Shown one piece after another: positions 42,445 to 50,623 of a stretch of DNA of 64,000 nucleotides. The position numbers were made by a program, and so were the translations under genes. Origin of the DNA: Rossellomorea arthrocnemi (GTDB lineage: Bacteria; Bacillota; Bacilli; Bacillales; Bacillaceae_B); assembly GCF_904424705.1 (NCBI RefSeq), contig NZ_CAJGBF010000015.1, forward strand, positions 37,146 through 101,145, read 5' to 3'. The notes under the pieces were generated by a model. It searched no databases. It was not told the DNA's origin and was given only the letters and a program-made list of their open reading frames with translations. How positions within the stretch are numbered: position 1 is the first letter of the stretch; every line of letters starts with the position of its first letter.

Positions 42445-43206
42445 ATGTTCGCAGTTAAAGACAAAGTCGCCATCGTCACAGGCGGTGGACGGGGTCTCGG
42501 GAAAGAAATGGCTCTGGCATTGGGAGGGGCGGGAGCGCATGTTGTAATCTGTTCGAGAAACCAAACAGCGTGTGAAGAAGTGAAACAATCACTCATTGGT
42601 TTAGGTGTGAGGTCACTTGCCATTCCTTGCGATGTTACGCAGAAAGGGGATGTCCTGAACGTGGTCGAAACGGTCATGAAAGAGTTTGGCAGAATCGATA
42701 TTCTGATCAATAATAGCGGGACTTCCTGGGCCGGTCCTTTTGCAGACATCCCCGAAGATAAATGGGACAAGGTGATGGATGTCAATGTGAAGGGTGCTTT
42801 TTTGTTTTCACAGGAAGTGTCCCGAATAATGGTACAGCAGAAACGTGGAAAGATCATTAATATCGCTTCTGTTACGGGGTTTGGCGGAACGAATCCCATG
42901 CTTATGGATACGGTTCCTTATAACACGAGCAAAGGGGCGGTCATGACGTTGACAAAGGATCTTGCAGTGAAGCTTGCTCCACATAATATACAGGTGAATG
43001 CCATCGCTCCAGGGTTCTTTCCAACCAAAATCACAAAGGAATTATTTGCAAAACAGGGGAATATGATCAAGCAGCTTATACCGGCAAGGCGGTTTGGACA
43101 AGCAGAGGACCTGAATGGAGTAGCCGTCTTTCTTTCCTCATCTGCTTCCGATTATATCAACGGACATATAATAGTCGTGGATGGCGGCATACGAGCACAG
43201 GTATAA
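42445..43206 (+). CDS. Short-chain dehydrogenase/reductase in the PHA-like cluster
   Basis: 253-residue SDR with TGGGRGLG nucleotide-binding motif (12-19), NNSG (89-92), and catalytic Ser142, Tyr159 and Lys163 (YNTSK). Relatives reduce 3-ketoacyl-CoA or 3-ketoacyl-ACP, or oxidise sugar acids. Because the gene group also holds a PhaC-like protein, a PhaB-like 3-ketoacyl-CoA reductase is plausible but not shown. AAAGGAG lies 10 nt before the ATG. It is first in a four-gene run with gaps of 12-17 bp. Confidence 0.88.
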   Translation: MFAVKDKVAIVTGGGRGLGKEMALALGGAGAHVVICSRNQTACEEVKQSLIGLGVRSLAIPCDVTQKGDVLNVVETVMKEFGRIDILINNSGTSWAGPFADIPEDKWDKVMDVNVKGAFLFSQEVSRIMVQQKRGKIINIASVTGFGGTNPMLMDTVPYNTSKGAVMTLTKDLAVKLAPHNIQVNAIAPGFFPTKITKELFAKQGNMIKQLIPARRFGQAEDLNGVAVFLSSSASDYINGHIIVVDGGIRAQV

Positions 43207-43218
43207 GGAGGGAAAGAC

Positions 43219-43413
43219 ATGGATCAATTTTATGAAGAATTGAAAAAGTTGTGGATGAGTGTAGAGTATGAGCTGAATCAATCGATTAAAGAGAAGCTGG
43301 ATGATCCTGGATTGGTGGAGTCTATTACATTGTGCCTTGAATGGTTCCAAGTCGTTATCGGATATATTCAGCTCCTTTCTCTTGCACAGTCAATCCGCAC
43401 GTTACATGAATAA
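43219..43413 (+). CDS. Small hypothetical protein in the PHA-like cluster
   Basis: 64-residue product (MDQFYEELKKLWMSVEYELNQSIKEKL...) that is helical and ends in a hydrophobic stretch (LCLEWFQVVIGYIQLLSLA). I do not recognise a family. AAGGAGG lies 9 nt before the ATG, and it is tightly spaced between the SDR and PhaC-like genes. Its size and amphipathic character would suit a granule-associated or synthase-assisting peptide, but that is a guess. Confidence 0.6.
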   Translation: MDQFYEELKKLWMSVEYELNQSIKEKLDDPGLVESITLCLEWFQVVIGYIQLLSLAQSIRTLHE

Positions 43414-43430
43414 AGAATGGTGGTGAAAAT

Positions 43431-44459
43431 ATGAAAGAAGAGAAGTACCAAAAGGAAATGGCCCGCTGGAAAGGATTCATCAACACCTTACAAAATGATA
43501 GTGAGTGGGAGCCGAACTTTTCAAGGGAGAAAATATGGAATAAATACAATAGTACGCTGTGGTTCTATGCTCCTGAAAAGACAAATGGGCATATCCCTGT
43601 ATTTTTACTTTACTCCCATATCAATAAGCCCTCTATTTTGGATCTGACAAAGGAACACAGTCTCATAGGGAAATTTCTTCAAGAGGGATATGATGTGTAT
43701 CTTCTCGAATTTGCTGAACCTGATGCAGAAGAGAGCGGGATCGGATTGGCGGAGTATCTTTCACAATATGTGGACCCTTGTATAAGACATGCCCTGAGAC
43801 ATAGTGGAAAAGACCAGTTGTCTCTATCCGGTTTTTGTCTGGGAGGGACGTTAGCGGTCATCTATGCAGCGTTACATCCTCAATTCATCAGGAATCTATT
43901 GCTTTTTGTCACCCCGATCGACTTTGACCAGATTCCCGATTACCACAATTGGGTGGAAGCTTTAAAAAAGGATGAGTTAGATGTGACAGGAATAATGGAA
44001 CAAATCAATATTATTCCCGCACCCCTCGTTCGGTATGGAATGAGGGCTCTCACCTCCCCGATTTATTTTTCTCCCTATTTGTCTCTGCTAAATAAAGCTT
44101 ATGATCAAGATTATGCCCAATATTGGTTTCGTTTCAATCAGTGGACAAACGATCATCTCTCCCTGACCGGTGCGATGGCAAGTGACATCCTGACGTATTT
44201 TATAAAAGAGAATGTTCTTATGAAGGGAAAGTTCAAACTCTCCGGGGAAATCGTAGATCTACAAAACATCCAGTCGAACCTCTACCTGATATCCTCTCAA
44301 TATGACCAATTGGTACCTGCGTCAATCAGTACTCCTTTGATGGAGTTGGTATCGAGTAAGAATAAGCGAATCTCAGAGGTGGCAGGAGGGCATGCCAGCC
44401 TCATTAAATATGGGATATCAAATGAATTAAAAGAGTGGTTGCACGTCCATTCTAAATAA
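43431..44459 (+). CDS. PhaC-like polyhydroxyalkanoate synthase, class III/IV type
   Basis: 342-residue alpha/beta-hydrolase-fold protein. The lipase-like box GFCLGG has Cys136 in place of serine, the hallmark of PHA synthases; Asp292 (SSQYDQLVP) and His321 (AGGHASL) complete the triad. VFLLYSHINKPSILDLT and GYDVYLLEFAEPD match PhaC segments. It is slightly short for class IV (about 360). No phaR or phaE subunit gene is adjacent, which class III/IV synthases need; the 64- or 30-residue neighbours are too small. A PHA-synthase-derived hydrolase of other function remains possible. Confidence 0.8.
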   Translation: MKEEKYQKEMARWKGFINTLQNDSEWEPNFSREKIWNKYNSTLWFYAPEKTNGHIPVFLLYSHINKPSILDLTKEHSLIGKFLQEGYDVYLLEFAEPDAEESGIGLAEYLSQYVDPCIRHALRHSGKDQLSLSGFCLGGTLAVIYAALHPQFIRNLLLFVTPIDFDQIPDYHNWVEALKKDELDVTGIMEQINIIPAPLVRYGMRALTSPIYFSPYLSLLNKAYDQDYAQYWFRFNQWTNDHLSLTGAMASDILTYFIKENVLMKGKFKLSGEIVDLQNIQSNLYLISSQYDQLVPASISTPLMELVSSKNKRISEVAGGHASLIKYGISNELKEWLHVHSK

Positions 44460-44473
44460 AAGGAGGGACTTAT

Positions 44474-44566
44474 ATGATGATGAATTGGGAAATTGAAACC
44501 CCGTTGGAGTATTTAGGTTTTGCCTATTTCGTTTTCAAGGAATGGATCAGCTCCTATTTTCAATAA
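44474..44566 (+). CDS. 30-residue small protein in the PHA-like cluster
   Basis: Very short reading frame MMMNWEIETPLEYLGFAYFV...YFQ, mostly aromatic and hydrophobic with one possible membrane-binding helix. A strong AAAGGAGGGA site precedes three consecutive ATGs, 14 bp after the PhaC-like gene, and a terminator begins right after its stop. These features argue for translation despite the size. No known family comes to mind. Confidence 0.5.
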   Translation: MMMNWEIETPLEYLGFAYFVFKEWISSYFQ

Positions 44567-44570
44567 TACA

Positions 44571-44608
44571 GAGGGACGGTAGAATCCGGTATTCCACCGT
44601 CTCTTTTT
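44571..44608 (+). terminator. Terminator of the PHA-like cluster
   Basis: GAGGGACGGT / ACCGTCTC arms extended by GAAT/ATTC, followed by TTTTT. The left arm resembles the start of the GGGACGGACC repeat. Confidence 0.87.
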
Positions 44609-44789
44609 CTGCAAATGCTGCTCGCATTTCTATCCAATCGACATCATTTCCCGGGAAAATATGAAGAATGCTGTCGGAAATGATATCGAATCGTAAAACG
44701 ATCCAATAAAATTGCAATAGGTTTTAGTAGAGTCTTTTGATAAAATAGTAGATAATGCAAATTTTCTTGCAAAAGGTGGTGACGGATCA

Positions 44790-45986
44790 TTGGTTGAGCT
44801 GTGGTTGCTGGAGGTTTTGAAAGGATTTGGGAAATTGTTTCTTCATCCTGTTTTATATCTGTCTATGTTTTTCGCTATCATGACGGGCTATTATCGTGTG
44901 AAAAGGGAACGGAGAGATTTCAATACGAGACTGCTGGATGGATATCATGATATGCGGCTTTTATTTTCCTATGGAATCGTACTTGGATTGCTGTTTTCGG
45001 TCGTTACGGTTGGAGCGGGAGTTGTGATTCCTTTCGCCGGAATCATCCTCATTGGGGCCGTGTCGATTCTGTTTGCGTTGACAGGTCGTTTTCAACTTAT
45101 GTCAGCGACCATGACAGCAGGCTTTTCCTACTTCATATTAGTGGTGGTGGATTATTTTCAGTGGGACATCCCCTACGTAAATACATATGTGGAAAATTTG
45201 AACTTAGGTCTGCTGAGCTCTATTGTGGTGCTCCTTGGGGTGTTAACAATGATAGAAGGAATCCTGATTCGATTGAATGGCTGGAAGGATACTTCACCCC
45301 GGTTACTTAAAAGTGCCCGTGGCTTGAAGGTAGGAGCCCATCTCGGGAAGAAATTGTGGCTTGTCCCTATGTTCGTCCTGGTACCTACCGGGACACTGTC
45401 CCTTCCATTTGAATGGTGGCCGGTGTTTACTTTAGGAACTGAAACGTATTCTTTACTGTGTGTACCGTTTCTTCTCGGGTTTCAGCAATTAGTGAAAAGC
45501 ACGTTGCCGGAAATGGCGATCAAGCATACGGGATCCCGTGTTTTCTGGATGGGTGCATTTGTATTGACCTTAGCCGTAACTGGATTCTGGGCACCTATGT
45601 TTTCGATTGGTGCAGCGGCTGTGGCCATCTTTGGTCGGGCATGGATCGCATACCGTTACCGGAGTACCGAGGATTCAAAGCCTTACTACTTCAAACGGCA
45701 GTCCAAGGGAGTCATGATTCTCGGTATCCTTCCTGGTTCACCTGCAAGGAAGCTGACCTTGGAAGTGGGGGAAATCGTCCTGAAGGTGAACGGTGTGGAC
45801 GTGAATACGGAACGAGCCTTCTATGAAGCCCTTCAAAAGAACGGAGCTTATTGTAAGCTGGAGGTCCTTGGGGCAAATGGCGAGAACCGCTTCACTCAAG
45901 GAGCTTTGTATGAAGGTGATCATCACGAATTGGGGATCATATTTGCCGATGAGGCTTCGGGGTGGGGGCATCATCATGTTTCATAA
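44790..45986 (+). CDS. minJ: MinJ, division-site selection membrane protein
   Basis: 398-residue polytopic protein that bridges DivIVA and MinD at poles and septa. About eight hydrophobic helices occupy residues 1-295, then a cytoplasmic C-terminal PDZ-like domain (GVMILGILPGSPARKLTLEVGEIVLKVNGVDVNTERAFYEALQ). Length and layout equal B. subtilis MinJ (about 397). The start is TTG with AAAGGTGGTGA upstream. It is next to ctpB in B. subtilis; here the PHA-like cluster has come between. Confidence 0.9.
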   Translation: MVELWLLEVLKGFGKLFLHPVLYLSMFFAIMTGYYRVKRERRDFNTRLLDGYHDMRLLFSYGIVLGLLFSVVTVGAGVVIPFAGIILIGAVSILFALTGRFQLMSATMTAGFSYFILVVVDYFQWDIPYVNTYVENLNLGLLSSIVVLLGVLTMIEGILIRLNGWKDTSPRLLKSARGLKVGAHLGKKLWLVPMFVLVPTGTLSLPFEWWPVFTLGTETYSLLCVPFLLGFQQLVKSTLPEMAIKHTGSRVFWMGAFVLTLAVTGFWAPMFSIGAAAVAIFGRAWIAYRYRSTEDSKPYYFKRQSKGVMILGILPGSPARKLTLEVGEIVLKVNGVDVNTERAFYEALQKNGAYCKLEVLGANGENRFTQGALYEGDHHELGIIFADEASGWGHHHVS

Positions 45987-46058
45987 GAATGACAAGAACC
46001 TCCAAGAACTAAAGATCCTATAGTCAGTGACTGGGACAAAATTGCTTTAGTCTAAGTA

Positions 46059-46104
46059 AAACCCGAACAAGCCTGCTTCCTTGTAGGCTTGTTCGGGTTT
46101 ATTC
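46059..46104 (+). terminator. Terminator of minJ
   Basis: Strong 18-bp stem (46059-46076 with 46083-46100, one mismatch), AAACCCGAACAAGC... around a six-nt loop. The following T-run is short (TTTATT). Confidence 0.8.
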
Positions 46105-46138
46105 GTTATTTTCGGTACTGATTCTGGCTTTTTTCAGC

Positions 46139-46288
46139 GGTTGATTGGAGTGCAAGACGAAGACACCTGAGGAAAACTAGCATATGGGAGACCCCCGCAG
46201 GCTCACGGGCTACCTGCGGAAAGTTTAGTCGAAGCTCATTGTTGTTTTTGAAGAAGCGTGTAGTGGATGATATCAGCTCCAATCAACT
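46139..46288. repeat. Degenerate palindromic repeat element
   Basis: GGTTGATTGGAG (46139-46150) is inverted at 46277-46288 with one mismatch, and the interior has CCCCGCAGG and CCTGCGGAAAG blocks like those in other Bacillus palindromic elements. It is related in ends and interior to the clean element at 27257-27316. The remainder to 46490 holds only the promoter of the next gene. Confidence 0.6.
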
Positions 46289-46490
46289 GGTAATCATAAC
46301 CACAATCTTTGCGAAAACAACTAATTATAATCACCTTCCCTGTTAGTAGAATGTCAGGACTAATGGCATGTGAATATATTACTTCTTTATCTTTAGAAAA
46401 TTCTGATACAGTCTTTTCCCCAAACAGGTTTATCGTTATAATGAATTTACTTTGTTAAAAAATTATCTGTTAGATTTATGAGGTGATGGG

Positions 46491-46940
46491 ATGAAGCTTG
46501 ATGACATTGATCGAAAAATATTACAGTTGTTAACAGAAAATGGACGCCTTTCTTACGCTGATATTGGGAAAGAATTGACTCTTTCCCGTACCTCTGTCCG
46601 GGAAAGAGTACATCAATTGATGGAAAATGGGATAATTGAGCGTTTTAGCGTAGTGATCAATTCTGAAAAAGTAGGAAAGCAGGTATCGGCTTTCTTCGAA
46701 GTAGATTGTGAGCCGGCTTATTTAGTGGAGGTCGCGCAAACCTTAGCTGATAATCCAAGTGTAGCGAGTTGCTATCAAATGACAGGGCCAAGCACATTAC
46801 ATATGCACGTGCTTGTCGAAGATTTTACAGCGTTAGAGAAATTTGTGAATAATGAACTGTATTCTCTGGAGGGCATTTCCAGAGTAGAAAGTCACATTCT
46901 ACTCAGAAGATTCAAAAGTAGAAGTGGACTTAAATTATAG
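46491..46940 (+). CDS. Lrp/AsnC-family regulator
   Basis: 149-residue transcription factor with the N-terminal helix-turn-helix (LDDIDRKILQLLTENGRLSYADIGKELTLSRTSVRERVHQLMENGIIERFSV) and the C-terminal RAM ligand domain. Members sense amino acids. It is the single gene before an ABC peptide importer and gamma-glutamyltransferase operon on the same strand, and is a candidate regulator of it. GAGGTGATGGG precedes the ATG. Confidence 0.92.
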   Translation: MKLDDIDRKILQLLTENGRLSYADIGKELTLSRTSVRERVHQLMENGIIERFSVVINSEKVGKQVSAFFEVDCEPAYLVEVAQTLADNPSVASCYQMTGPSTLHMHVLVEDFTALEKFVNNELYSLEGISRVESHILLRRFKSRSGLKL

Positions 46941-46944
46941 GATA

Positions 46945-46983
46945 AAGGGCTTAACCATCCATTTGGTAAGCTCTTTTTTTTGT
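46945..46983 (+). terminator. Terminator of the Lrp-type gene
   Basis: AAGGGCTTAACCA / TTGGTAAGCTCTT imperfect stem followed by TTTTTT. Confidence 0.78.
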
Positions 46984-47102
46984 TTTTGTTTTTGAAATAC
47001 ACCACGATAAGTTGAGTATTCAAAATAAATAAACTTTTTAGAAAAATGTGTAGATTTTCCTTTCGGTATCCGATATAATCGTCAATAACATAAAAACAGC
47101 TA

Positions 47103-47140
47103 CGTTTGTTAGGTTAATGTTTCATTTGACCTAACAAACG
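47103..47140. promoter_or_regulatory. 12-bp inverted repeat before the peptide importer operon
   Basis: CGTTTGTTAGGT (47103-47114) and ACCTAACAAACG (47129-47140) are perfect inverted copies 14 nt apart, about 50 bp before the first gene. No T-run follows, so it may be an operator. Confidence 0.5.
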
Positions 47141-47191
47141 AAAGCTTATTTTAAGTGGAATAATACGATCCGGAAAAGGAGGTTGGACATT

Positions 47192-48133
47192 TTGGCAGCA
47201 CTTATCGCACGAAGATTTTTTGAACTATTACTTTTACTCATCGGTATTTCATTCCTGGTATTTGGCAGTATGCATATTGCCCCTGGAGATCCGGCATCCA
47301 TTATCGGGGGTCCGACGGCAACAGATTCTGATATTGCCGCCATTCGCGATAATCTTGGTTTGAATGACCCATTTCTGGTTCAATATTGGGATTATCTGAA
47401 AGGAGTATTTCAAGGTGATTTTGGTTATTCCTATCAAACGAAGCAGTCCGTATCCGAAGCAATCGCCGTCAGGTTTCCGAATACGCTGAATCTCGCCATT
47501 GCAAGCATGATTGTCGCAATCGTGATCGGCCTCACTGCCGGGATTATTTCAGCCCTTAAACAAAATTCGTGGCTGGATGTTTCCAGTACCGTCGTGGCAT
47601 TAGCAGGTATTTCCATACCGAATTTCTGGTTGGGCACCATCCTGATACTCGTATTTGCAGTGAACCTACAAGTCTTGCCCGTGGGAGGTCTTGATTCTCC
47701 CTTTTGGACGATAGAAGGGATGAAGCAGTTGATTCTTCCTGCGATCACATTGGGCACGGGTTCAGCCGCAATGATTGCCAGGATGAGTCGTTCATCGATG
47801 CTTGAAGTCATTCGGGCAGACTACATACGTACAGCCAGGGCAAAAGGATTGAAAGAGAAAACAATCATTTGGATCCATGCCCTAAAGAATTCGATGATCC
47901 CCGTGATTACCGTCATCGGATTAAATTTTGGATTCCTCCTTGGCGGGACCATTATTACGGAGCAGGTATTTGCCATCAATGGGGTGGGAAGGTTAATGAT
48001 CGATGCGATAGCCGCGAGGGATTTCCCGATGGTTCAAGGTTCCGTATTATTAGTGGCCACGCTCTTTGTTCTTGTGAATTTGTTAGTTGATATTATTTAT
48101 GTCTTTATCGATCCACGCATTAGCTACGATTAA
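47192..48133 (+). CDS. Peptide/glutathione-type ABC importer, permease 1 (DppB/GsiC-like)
   Basis: 313-residue permease with six helices and the EAA loop (RMSRSSMLEVIRADYIRTARAKGLKEKTIIWIHALKNSMIPVI). N-terminal hydrophobic start FFELLLLLIGISFLVFGSMHIAPGDPA is typical of the DppB family. TTG 47192 is preferred since AAAGGAGG lies about 8 nt before it; TTG 47183 abuts the site. First gene of a six-gene operon with its binding protein, ATPases and gamma-glutamyltransferase. Confidence 0.93.
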   Translation: MAALIARRFFELLLLLIGISFLVFGSMHIAPGDPASIIGGPTATDSDIAAIRDNLGLNDPFLVQYWDYLKGVFQGDFGYSYQTKQSVSEAIAVRFPNTLNLAIASMIVAIVIGLTAGIISALKQNSWLDVSSTVVALAGISIPNFWLGTILILVFAVNLQVLPVGGLDSPFWTIEGMKQLILPAITLGTGSAAMIARMSRSSMLEVIRADYIRTARAKGLKEKTIIWIHALKNSMIPVITVIGLNFGFLLGGTIITEQVFAINGVGRLMIDAIAARDFPMVQGSVLLVATLFVLVNLLVDIIYVFIDPRISYD

Positions 48134-48156
48134 TAGAAGGGAGGAATGAGAGGGAA

Positions 48157-49062
48157 ATGGCTGCTGAAGTAGTGACAACGAACTCTGTGAAAAGGTCTGT
48201 TCCATTAAAGAAAAAGGAAAAATACCTGTTAACAACCGCAAAGCGTTTGCTGAGAAATAAATTGGCTGTAATGGGATTGATCATTATCACTCTACAAATA
48301 TTCCTGGCTATAGCAGCACCACTTATTACGATCCACGGACCGCTTAAACAAGATCTGGCAGCAAGTGAATTACCGTTATTCTCAGAGGGACACTGGTTGG
48401 GAACGGATAACTACGGCCGTGATATGTGGAGCAGGATCGTGTATGGAGCAAGAATCTCCCTTGTCGTAGGGATCACCGCTGTAAGTCTGGGTCTGATTGG
48501 AGGGGTAACCCTTGGTCTTCTCTCGGGTTATTACCGTAGGCTGGATGGGTTCATCATGAGGATTGTGGATTTACTCTTTGCTTTTCCTGGAATCCTCTTA
48601 GCTATGCTGATCATCGCCGTTCTCGGAACGAGTCTGGTGAATGTGGCGATTGCGATCAGTATTTGGTCCATACCGACATGTGCCCGTATCGTAAGGGGAT
48701 CAGTATTATCGGTGAAGAAGCAAGAGTATATTCTAGCGATGAAATCACTCGGGGCGAGCGATCTCCGCATCATGGTGAAGCATATTCTGCCTAACTGTAT
48801 AGCCCCCATCATTGTTTTCGCGACCATGAGAATGGCAACGGCCATCTTATCAACGGCTGCCCTCAGCTATCTGGGATTAGGGGCACAGCCGCCGACACCC
48901 GAATGGGGAGCAATGATTGCCCAAGGACAGAATTTCATGTGGACGTCACCACATATGACGATTGTACCGGGGATTGCCATCATGCTGATCGTATTCGCAT
49001 TTAATGTGGTCGGAGACGGTTTAAGAGATGCACTTGATCCAAACATGAATATAAATCAATAA
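48157..49062 (+). CDS. Peptide/glutathione-type ABC importer, permease 2 (DppC/GsiD-like)
   Basis: 301-residue DppC-family permease. A cytoplasmic N-terminal extension of about 40 residues precedes the first helix (LAVMGLIIITLQIFLAIAAPLI); the signature HWLGTDNYGRDMWSRIVYGARISL and the EAA loop near SVLSVKKQEYILAMKSLGASDLRIMVKHILPNC are intact. GGGAGGAATGAG precedes the ATG. Confidence 0.93.
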   Translation: MAAEVVTTNSVKRSVPLKKKEKYLLTTAKRLLRNKLAVMGLIIITLQIFLAIAAPLITIHGPLKQDLAASELPLFSEGHWLGTDNYGRDMWSRIVYGARISLVVGITAVSLGLIGGVTLGLLSGYYRRLDGFIMRIVDLLFAFPGILLAMLIIAVLGTSLVNVAIAISIWSIPTCARIVRGSVLSVKKQEYILAMKSLGASDLRIMVKHILPNCIAPIIVFATMRMATAILSTAALSYLGLGAQPPTPEWGAMIAQGQNFMWTSPHMTIVPGIAIMLIVFAFNVVGDGLRDALDPNMNINQ

Positions 49063-49082
49063 AAAATAGAGGGGGAAATAAA

Positions 49083-50615
49083 ATGAAGAAGTGGCTTATT
49101 GCATTGGTAGGATTATTAGTTGTTTTTACGACGGCATGTTCAAGCAGTTCAAGTGGAAGTGGGGACAAAAATAGTGGAGAAGTCTCTCAGGAGTTAACGT
49201 ATGCAACAACCTCTGATGTGGTGGGACTTTCGCCAATATTAACAAACGACTCGGTTTCCTCCAACGTCATTGAACAAGTCTATGAAACTCTTTTTACAAG
49301 AAATCCAGAGACAATGGAAATGGAGCCACTGTTGGCTGAATCATATGAAACACCAGACGATAAAACGTGGGTGATTAAGCTAAAAGAAAATATTAAATTC
49401 CATGATGGAACGGACTTTAATGCAGAAGCAGTTAAATATACATTCGATAAATTTATGGACCCTGAAACAGCTGCACCCCGTGCGTCACTATTGGAGCCCA
49501 TTGAGTCAGTGAATGTTGTGGATGACTATACGGTTGAAATTAAGACTAAATATCCATATGGGCCATTATTGGCAGCATTGTCACATACAAATTCATCCAT
49601 TGTCAGTCCGGCAGCTGATGAATCACAAGATTTAATGAAGGAACCTGTCGGAACCGGCCCCTTTAAATTTGTAAGTTGGACACCGGGGGATCAGGTTGTC
49701 ATCGAGAAGAATGAGGATTATTGGCAGGATGCACCAAAGTTAGAGAAAGTCGTTTTTAAAGTGGTACCGGAAGTGACGACGGCGATTTCTATGCTCCAAA
49801 CAGGAAAGGTTCAATTTATTGATGCCATTCCTACGGAACAATTGCAACGTGTGGAGTCTTTAAAGAATGTTGAGGTCTCGAAGCAGGAAGGGACACCTGT
49901 TTACTACATGGGATTCAATATGGAAAAAGAGCCGATGAACAATCCCGAGTTCCGCCAAGCGGTGGCTTATGCACTCGATCGTGAAGCCTATGTGAAAAAG
50001 TTGAATGGACTTGGCATTGAAGGAAACAGTGTAATCGGTCCAAAGGTATTCGGATATGATGAGTCAGCAAACGAAGAAGGGTATCAACATGATTTGGAAA
50101 AGGCGAAAGAGCTCGTGAAGGAGAATAACTTTGGAGATAAAGAGCTTACGATATTAGTAGCGAATCGTGATAGTTATATGTTAATGGCAGAAATTGCTCA
50201 ATCCCAGCTGCAGGAAGCTGGTTTAAAAGTATCCATAGAGACGATGGAATGGGGAACATTCTTAGACACAGCCCGCGATGGGAAATATGATATGACGTTC
50301 CTTGGCTGGTCTAATACAACGTCAGATGGAAGTGAGCTATTGTATCCAAACTTCCATTCAGATAATGTAGGTTCGTCCAACCGAGTCCGATACAGTAATC
50401 CTGAGTTCGATAAACTTGTAAATGAATCGAGAGAAAATGTTGATCAAAATGTACGTGCCGAGAAACTGGACGAAGCGAATAAACTAATCGTTAAGGATGC
50501 ACCGGTCATTGTCATGAATCATGGAGTGGTAACGGCAGCAACGGATCAATCTGTAAAAGGTCTTACATTAGATCCGACTGGTCAATGGTCGTTATACAAC
50601 GTTTACAGAGAGTAG
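49083..50615 (+). CDS. Peptide/glutathione-type substrate-binding lipoprotein
   Basis: 510-residue family 5 solute-binding protein on the outer membrane face. The lipobox VFTTAC places the lipidated cysteine near residue 20, followed by a Ser/Gly linker. Core motifs include LTYATTSDVVGLSP, KLKENIKFHDGTDFNAEAVKYTFDK and PVGTGPFKFVSW. The companion genes suggest a gamma-glutamyl peptide or glutathione ligand, but ligand residues cannot be read off. Confidence 0.93.
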   Translation: MKKWLIALVGLLVVFTTACSSSSSGSGDKNSGEVSQELTYATTSDVVGLSPILTNDSVSSNVIEQVYETLFTRNPETMEMEPLLAESYETPDDKTWVIKLKENIKFHDGTDFNAEAVKYTFDKFMDPETAAPRASLLEPIESVNVVDDYTVEIKTKYPYGPLLAALSHTNSSIVSPAADESQDLMKEPVGTGPFKFVSWTPGDQVVIEKNEDYWQDAPKLEKVVFKVVPEVTTAISMLQTGKVQFIDAIPTEQLQRVESLKNVEVSKQEGTPVYYMGFNMEKEPMNNPEFRQAVAYALDREAYVKKLNGLGIEGNSVIGPKVFGYDESANEEGYQHDLEKAKELVKENNFGDKELTILVANRDSYMLMAEIAQSQLQEAGLKVSIETMEWGTFLDTARDGKYDMTFLGWSNTTSDGSELLYPNFHSDNVGSSNRVRYSNPEFDKLVNESRENVDQNVRAEKLDEANKLIVKDAPVIVMNHGVVTAATDQSVKGLTLDPTGQWSLYNVYRE

Positions 50616-50623
50616 GGGTAAAG

